This document shows, one piece after another, positions 23,998 to 28,537 of a stretch of DNA of 28,537 nucleotides (the stretch's first letter is position 1; each line of letters starts with the position of its first letter). The translations under genes and the position numbers were made by a program. This stretch comes from Syntrophomonadaceae bacterium. GTDB lineage: Bacteria > Bacillota_D > Dethiobacteria > DTU022 > PWGO01. The stretch spans positions 1-28,537 of the forward strand of contig PWGT01000108.1 in assembly GCA_003554535.1 (NCBI GenBank). The letters are read 5' to 3'. The notes below the pieces were generated by a model, which had not been told where the DNA came from, ran no database searches, and was given only the letters and a program-made list of their open reading frames with translations.

Positions 23998-24081
23998 ATG
24001 AAATTTTACGCTTTAAAACCTCCCCGTTTTTTAGGAGTAATTATAAAAGGAGTTCTTGCAGCACTGGGTAAAAATAAATAA
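23998..24081 (+). CDS. spoVM: Stage V sporulation protein SpoVM
   Basis: A 27-residue peptide, MKFYALKPPRFLG followed by an amphipathic VIIKGVLAALGKNK tail. It matches B. subtilis SpoVM (26 residues, starting MKFYTIKLPKFLGG) almost position by position at the start, including the central Pro9. SpoVM inserts into the positively curved outer forespore membrane and recruits the SpoIVA coat basement layer. The start is fixed by a strong GGAAGGAGG ribosome site 7 bases upstream. The position beside rpmB is the same as in B. subtilis. Its shortness means automatic gene callers commonly miss it. A terminator follows immediately. Confidence 0.95.
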   Translation: MKFYALKPPRFLGVIIKGVLAALGKNK

Positions 24082-24105
24082 AAAGCGCTTTGAAAGCGCT
24101 TTTTA
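24081..24105. terminator. Bidirectional terminator between spoVM and rpmB
   Basis: AAAAGCGCTT and AAGCGCTTTT form a near-perfect stem with a tiny loop. It is A-rich on the left and T-rich on the right, so it works as a terminator for spoVM (plus strand) and, read the other way, for rpmB (minus strand). It starts at the spoVM stop codon. Confidence 0.85.
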
Positions 24106-24128
24106 TGAAAACTTTAAATCAAATCGTT

Positions 24129-24326
24129 TTATCCAATCGCTCTTTTTACTTTACCAGATTTAATGCAACGTGTACAAACATTCATGCGTTGGCTATGCTT
24201 GCCATCAATAGCCACGCGTATTTTTTGTACATTCGCCTTCCAGGTCTTTTTGGTCTTTTTGTTGGAATGGCTCACATTAAACCCGGTATCTTTTTTTCTT
24301 TCACATACCTCGCATACTTTGGCCAT
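24129..24326 (-). CDS. rpmB: 50S ribosomal protein L28
   Basis: A 65-residue ribosomal protein. It has the L28 pattern of a GFNVSHSNKKTKKTWKANVQ core and a basic C-terminus. Two CxxC pairs (Cys5/Cys8 and Cys51/Cys54) make it the zinc-binding form; many bacteria also have zinc-free L28 copies used under zinc limitation. GGAG bases precede the ATG. It converges on spoVM, with a shared terminator between them. Confidence 0.97.
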   Translation of the reverse strand: MAKVCEVCERKKDTGFNVSHSNKKTKKTWKANVQKIRVAIDGKHSQRMNVCTRCIKSGKVKRAIG

Positions 24327-24376
24327 AACTACAACTCCTTCTATTACTAATTTATTAAAACCTTATTTAAAAAAAC

Positions 24377-24462
<86 letters not shown>

Positions 24463-24563
24463 ACGCTTTATGCCTTTCCATTTATAATTTCCATAATTTA
24501 ATTTAATAATTAAAGAAAACATCTATCCTGCCTTGCAATAGATAATTATAACTTTAAAACATC

Positions 24564-24607
24564 CACCTGTAAAGTGTTTATTCACGAATTAGATAAATAA
24601 ACAGGTG
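24564..24607. other. Imperfect inverted repeat downstream of pyrF
   Basis: CACCTG (24564-24569) pairs with CAGGTG (24602-24607), and the adjoining TTTATT and AATAAA extend the stem if a 7-base bulge is allowed. It lies about 70 bases beyond the pyrF stop on its downstream side. Read on the minus strand, only four T residues follow. It may be a weak terminator or have another role. Confidence 0.35.
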
Positions 24608-24676
24608 TTAATATTATAGTGCAGAAATTGATTTATGTTACCTTCAAAAGTTAGCTTTAGCTTCAACTAAATCACC

Positions 24677-25375
24677 CTATGCCCCCCCTATGTCCTTTAT
24701 TATTTCTTCTGCCACTCGGCGAGGTTCAAAAGATTGGTATAAAGGCCGGCCTATTACCAGATAATCAGCTCCTGATTCGATGGCTTCCTTAGGCGTTACA
24801 GGTCTTTTATGCTCATTAACCTGTTTCCCTTTTGGCCTAATTCCGGGAGTTATTTTAATAAGGTTCGAACCTACTTTGCTATTAATCTTTCCAACTTCAT
24901 GCCCTGAAGTTATTACTCCATCACAACCATACTCAACTGCCTTTTCCACTCTTTGCATAACCATATCTTCAAGTGAACACTTCAAACCAAGTTCTTCAAG
25001 ATCCTGAGCATCCATACTGGTTAAAACCGTAATTGCCAGCAACTTTAAATCAGAACCACTTTTTGCTTTAACAGCTTCCTCAATAATTCTGCTATTGCCA
25101 TGAATGGTTAGAAAGTTTATTCCCATTTGAGCTACTTTTTCTACAACAGAAGCCACTGTCTCGGGAATGTCATAATATTTCATATCCAAAAAAACTTTCT
25201 TTTGTTTTGAGAGTAGCCATGACAAAATTTCGTTTCCACCAGTAAATTGGAGCAACATTCCTACTTTATATATGTTTACCAGGTCACCCAGTTCGTTTAC
25301 AAGTTCTTTTGCCCTCTCGGGATTTTCAAAATCCAGAGCACATATAATCCGATCATTGTAATTATCGGAATCCAT
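24677..25375 (-). CDS. pyrF: Orotidine-5'-phosphate decarboxylase
   Basis: Converts orotidine monophosphate to UMP, the last step of de novo pyrimidine synthesis. The 232-residue TIM-barrel protein has the active-site DMKYYDIP (64-71), matching DxKxxDIP. It also has IICALDFEN near the N-terminus, a VKITPGIRP-like segment (LIKITPGIRP) and GADYLVIGRPL near the C-terminus. Length is normal. It is not beside other pyr genes here. It lies 78 bases downstream of the Rrf2 regulator and may share its transcript; the GGAGGAGG ribosome site is strong. Confidence 0.97.
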   Translation of the reverse strand: MDSDNYNDRIICALDFENPERAKELVNELGDLVNIYKVGMLLQFTGGNEILSWLLSKQKKVFLDMKYYDIPETVASVVEKVAQMGINFLTIHGNSRIIEEAVKAKSGSDLKLLAITVLTSMDAQDLEELGLKCSLEDMVMQRVEKAVEYGCDGVITSGHEVGKINSKVGSNLIKITPGIRPKGKQVNEHKRPVTPKEAIESGADYLVIGRPLYQSFEPRRVAEEIIKDIGGA

Positions 25376-25453
25376 TCAACGATCCAACCTCCTCCCCTGC
25401 CTGTACTTTCCCTTCTACTTTAACTGGCAAACAGCTTCATCTGCTATTTTATT

Positions 25454-25873
25454 TTAGCAAGTTAACTCCTTTTGCTCCCTGGCCAGGGTAGCTAAATCAA
25501 CAGCTTCTAACTCTTCCTTAATTCTAGCCTTCACATTAGACCACACTTTCCTGGTAACACACCTATCTAGTCTTCCACACACACCCGGGTTGTCAACACA
25601 ACTAACAGGAGCTAAAGAACCTTCTACCACCTCAATAACATCATAAAGTGAAATTTCTTCAGGTGGTTTGGCCAATACATAACCTCCCTTATTTCCCCTG
25701 ATTGTGTGAATAAACCCTTTTGCTCTCAAGGGAGCAAGCAGTTGCTCCAGATACTTATCCGATATTTCCTGCTCATGAGCTACATCTTTTAATAAAACAG
25801 GTCCTTCCCCGTATCTGATAGACAATTCTATCATAGCCCTTACTGCGTATCTAGCTCTTGTTGAAAGTTGCAA
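25454..25873 (-). CDS. Rrf2-family transcriptional regulator
   Basis: A 139-residue winged-helix regulator: MQLSTRARYAVRAMIELS start, HTH at about 28-50 (LLKDVAHEQEISDKYLEQLL), wing IRGNKGGYVLA. The C-terminal region carries Cys92, Cys99 and Cys105, in a spacing close to that by which IscR binds an iron-sulphur cluster, plus a terminal Cys139. It could be an IscR/RsrR-like iron-sulphur sensor or a CymR-like cysteine regulator; no isc/suf or cys operon is adjacent to decide. It lies about 40 bases after larE on the same strand. An AAGGAGG ribosome site precedes the ATG. Confidence 0.92.
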   Translation of the reverse strand: MQLSTRARYAVRAMIELSIRYGEGPVLLKDVAHEQEISDKYLEQLLAPLRAKGFIHTIRGNKGGYVLAKPPEEISLYDVIEVVEGSLAPVSCVDNPGVCGRLDRCVTRKVWSNVKARIKEELEAVDLATLAREQKELTC

Positions 25874-25914
25874 CTTTTTTTACCTCCTTTTTCAGCAATA
25901 TATTAACCCAAAAA

Positions 25915-26748
25915 CTATTGGGAATTATCGAGCGTTCTATTCATACTTCCCGACACAAAACCTTGCATGTCAAGGGTGATATATTTAAACCCTATTTTCC
26001 CCAGTTCTTTAATAATTTCTTCTCTCTTATCCAACAAACTATCAAATTCATTTTCTGATATCTCAATTCGGGCCAGTTCTCCATGAAAACGAACTCGTAG
26101 ATCATTTACAAAGCCCATTTGCTTTAATATTTTTTCAGATTGCTCCACTTTTTTTATCTTTCCTTCCTCCAACTTTTCCCCATAGGGAAAACGAGAGGCA
26201 AGACAAGCCGCTGCTGGCTTATTCCAGGTGGGCAAATTATATTGCCAGGAAAGATTGCGAACGTCAGATTTGTTCAAGCCTGCCTCTTTTAAAGGGCTCC
26301 TGACTCCCATTTCCCGGGTAGCCTTTAGCCCGGGACGATAATAATTGTCGTCATCGCTATTAGACCCATCCACTATAGTTTCTATGCCCCTTTTTTTGCC
26401 CAACTCAAAAAGTTTAGAGTATAGTTCTTTTTTACAATAATAACATCGCTGGGGCGAATTGGTAGCAAATTCAAGCAAAGAAAGTTCTTCGGTTTTCAGT
26501 AACTCATGCCTGGCACCAAATTGAGTTGCTAAATTTTGAGCTTCTTGTTGCTCATCTTTCGTTATCAATTCAGAGATTGAAGTAACAGCCAATACATTAC
26601 TGGCCCCCAGCACATTAATGGCTTTAAACAAAAGAAATGTACTATCCACTCCCCCTGAAAAAGCTACCATTATTTTATCTTCTCTGGATAACAAATTTTC
26701 CAGTTCATGTTCTTTGCTAAGCAAATCTTGTTCAGCCATGGTTTTCAT
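25915..26748 (-). CDS. larE: Sacrificial sulphur transferase LarE (PP-loop ATPase)
   Basis: LarE activates the nickel-pincer precursor by AMP addition and donates sulphur for the lactate-racemase-type cofactor. The 277-residue protein has the PP-loop SGGVDS (31-36), a CYYCK pair after PQR, the VDGSNSDD segment, the LKEAGLNKSDVR motif and ACLASRFPYGE. The CxxC pair plus the later Cys fits the LarE group proposed to carry a 4Fe-4S cluster and recycle sulphur rather than sacrificing a single Cys. The frame runs 31 codons further upstream, but the ATG at 26748 has GAGAGG ahead and begins the conserved part. No larA, larB or larC is in the window, so its client enzyme is elsewhere or unknown. Confidence 0.92.
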   Translation of the reverse strand: MKTMAEQDLLSKEHELENLLSREDKIMVAFSGGVDSTFLLFKAINVLGASNVLAVTSISELITKDEQQEAQNLATQFGARHELLKTEELSLLEFATNSPQRCYYCKKELYSKLFELGKKRGIETIVDGSNSDDDNYYRPGLKATREMGVRSPLKEAGLNKSDVRNLSWQYNLPTWNKPAAACLASRFPYGEKLEEGKIKKVEQSEKILKQMGFVNDLRVRFHGELARIEISENEFDSLLDKREEIIKELGKIGFKYITLDMQGFVSGSMNRTLDNSQ

Positions 26749-27000
26749 AATTAACCTCTCATGAATTAAACAAATATAAAACTTCCGGCACCGGCAAAAC
26801 TTGCCCCATTTTGAATTATTATTTAATTTATTTAGTAGCACTACTCTATTTAATCACACTATAACATAATTATTTTTATAGAATTAATTCTTTAAAACAA
26901 GAAAAAATACCTTTCTTTTTCTCTTATTTAAAGGGATTTTAATAAAAAAATCAAATTTTATATATATCTTGTTATAAATTTCACCAGGAGGTAAAATTTA

Positions 27001-28537
27001 GTGATAGCAAAAGTATATTCATGCGCCGTATTAGGTATTGAAGGTTTTCCTGTAGAAGTTGAAGTTGATATATCTGACGGTTTGCCAGCCTTCGATTTAA
27101 TTGGCCTTCCTGATCCTTCCGTCCGAGAAGCAAGAGAGCGCGTTCGTTCTGCAATCAAAAATAGTGGCTACGAGTTCCCATTGAGTCGCATCACAGTTAA
27201 TCTTGCTCCTGCTGACATCAAAAAAGAAGGTCCGGCCTTTGACATGGCTATTGCTGTTGGTATATTGATTGCCAGCGAGCAATTATCTCTCTCAAATGTA
27301 AATCTGCAAATGATGCTGGTAGGAGAATTGTCACTTGACGGAAACCTCCGCGGAATACCGGGAGGCCTGGCCATAGCTTCATCTTTGTTAGAACAGGGAT
27401 ATGAGCACTTTCAACTTTTTGTACCTGAAGTTAACGCCAAAGAAGCTTCTTTGATAAAGAATATTCAGGTTCGAGGTATAAATACTTTATCAGAAATGGT
27501 TTCTTTTATAAAAGGGGAGGTAGATATTCCAGCCACCGAACCTGATTTGGATTTTATGCTTTACAACTGCTCAGAAATTGCAGATATGAAAGATATTAAG
27601 GGTCAAGAGAATGCCAAAAGAGCTTTGGAAATGGCAGCTGCGGGAGCACATAACGTTATTTTTTACGGGCCTCCCGGAACGGGGAAAACCATGTTAGCCA
27701 AGCGGTTACCCTCTATCCTGCCGGAACCTTCCCTTGAGGAAAAATTAGAAATTACCCGCATTCACAGTGTAGCCGGCCATCTTTCACCCGAGATACCTTT
27801 ACTTACTACCAGGCCCTTTCGCAACCCTCATCACAGTTCTTCTACAGCGGGTATTATTGGAGGAGGGAAGATACCTCGCCCAGGTGAAGTTAGTTTGGCT
27901 CACCGGGGCGTACTTTTCCTGGATGAACTCCCTGAATTTAACCGCGAACTCCTGGAAACACTTCGCCAACCTCTGGAAGATAGGGTAGTAACTATAACCA
28001 GAAGTGCAGCCACTTTACAATTCCCGGCTGATTTTATTTTTGCTAGCAGTTTAAATCCCTGTCCATGCGGTAACTACGGCGACCCCCGCCATGCATGCCG
28101 CTGCAGTCACTCTCAAATCCAGCGTTATCGTTCTCGGCTATCTGGACCGCTTCTGGATCGTATAGACATCCAGATAGAAGTCCCGAGGTTAGACTACAAT
28201 GAACTGGAAACGGATACTCCTTCGGAAGACAGCGCCACTATACGGGAAAGAGTTAAAAAAGCAAGGCAGATCCAGAAAGAGCGCTTCGGGGTTCAAAACA
28301 GGCAATCCCAGAATGGCAACCCTCCCACCCTGACCAACTCGGAGATGAGCCCGACCCAGGTCAAAGAATTCTGCCCTCTAAACAGCGAAGCTCGCGCCCT
28401 GGCCCGCCAGGCCTTCGACCGCCTGGGCATGTCCATGCGGGCCTACGACCGTATCCTCAAGGTCTCCCGGACCATCGCCGATCTGGATGGGTGTGAGGAT
28501 ATAGAAACCCGGCACCTGGCGGAAGCTATTCAGTATA
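27001..28537 (+). CDS. comM: ComM/YifB-family Mg-chelatase-like AAA+ ATPase (3' end cut by window)
   Basis: Reading from a GTG with AGGAGGT 8 bases upstream, the frame stays open for 512 codons to the window end. The N-terminal domain has YSCAVLGIEGFPVEVEVDIS and FDLIGLPDPSVREARERV. Walker A GPPGTGKT is at 223-230 and Walker B LFLDEL at about 305-310. Further family marks are FRNPHHSSS and the NPCPCGNYGD...CRC cluster. ComM is a branch-migration helicase in natural transformation of proteobacteria; in Firmicutes the role is less clear. The last residues (LAEAIQY) match the usual C-terminal end, so only a handful of codons are missing. Base composition changes sharply in the last 250 bases. 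Confidence 0.95.
   Translation, partial: MIAKVYSCAVLGIEGFPVEVEVDISDGLPAFDLIGLPDPSVREARERVRSAIKNSGYEFPLSRITVNLAPADIKKEGPAFDMAIAVGILIASEQLSLSNVNLQMMLVGELSLDGNLRGIPGGLAIASSLLEQGYEHFQLFVPEVNAKEASLIKNIQVRGINTLSEMVSFIKGEVDIPATEPDLDFMLYNCSEIADMKDIKGQENAKRALEMAAAGAHNVIFYGPPGTGKTMLAKRLPSILPEPSLEEKLEITRIHSVAGHLSPEIPLLTTRPFRNPHHSSSTAGIIGGGKIPRPGEVSLAHRGVLFLDELPEFNRELLETLRQPLEDRVVTITRSAATLQFPADFIFASSLNPCPCGNYGDPRHACRCSHSQIQRYRSRLSGPLLDRIDIQIEVPRLDYNELETDTPSEDSATIRERVKKARQIQKERFGVQNRQSQNGNPPTLTNSEMSPTQVKEFCPLNSEARALARQAFDRLGMSMRAYDRILKVSRTIADLDGCEDIETRHLAEAIQY

Noticed and set aside
26958..27374. Three short overlapping minus-strand reading frames
   Set aside because: They are shadows of the ComM/YifB gene, whose plus-strand frame has all family motifs.

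Overview
The window looks like a chromosomal segment of a low-G+C, endospore-forming member of the Clostridia. The evidence is sporulation genes (yunB, ylbJ, a 27-codon spoVM), Firmicutes-style rRNA leader signals, a class A RNase P RNA and ylb-type gene order. The anaerobic acyl-CoA gene set makes a fatty-acid-oxidising, possibly syntrophic (Syntrophomonas-like) organism plausible. That placement is inference only; no species can be named from sequence alone.

Layout. Positions 1-84 hold the 5' end of a 16S rRNA gene on the minus strand, with its promoter and boxA-like leader at about 161-253. Next, all on the minus strand, come housekeeping genes: yunB, tyrS, a FlhB-tail protein (ylqH-like) with a partner gene, and galT preceded by a 48-codon small gene. 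From 19303 down to 4798 runs a 14-gene co-directional acyl-CoA block. In transcription order it is: a TetR regulator fused to a degenerate MaoC/hotdog domain, a stand-alone MaoC hydratase, a beta-keto acid cleavage enzyme, DUF35, thiolase-like A, thiolase-like B, DUF35, acyl-CoA dehydrogenase, thiolase-like A, thiolase-like B, DUF35, DUF35, then (after a long hairpin with a U-run) two tandem long-chain acyl-CoA synthetases.

The right part holds rnpB, ylbL, ylbJ, coaD, rsmD, a candidate CsfG-like sporulation small RNA, a small membrane ORF with spoVM, rpmB, tRNA-Leu(CAA), pyrF, an Rrf2 regulator, larE and a ComM/YifB ATPase that runs off the window end.

How the block may work (inference). The synthetases would activate acids, the dehydrogenase would desaturate and the MaoC protein would hydrate the acyl-CoA. 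Two sets of paired thiolase-fold proteins plus Zn-ribbon/OB-fold DUF35 partners would handle C-C bond cleavage. All four thiolase-fold proteins lack the usual nucleophilic Cys motif and the usual GHP histidine motif, and no 3-hydroxyacyl-CoA dehydrogenase is encoded in the block. This suggests something other than textbook thiolysis, for example retro-aldol cleavage as known for Ltp2-DUF35 complexes in steroid side-chain degradation. The regulator's hotdog domain is a recognisable relative of the adjacent MaoC enzyme with its catalytic motif destroyed. It looks like an enzyme domain turned into a ligand sensor and is the most novel-looking element here.
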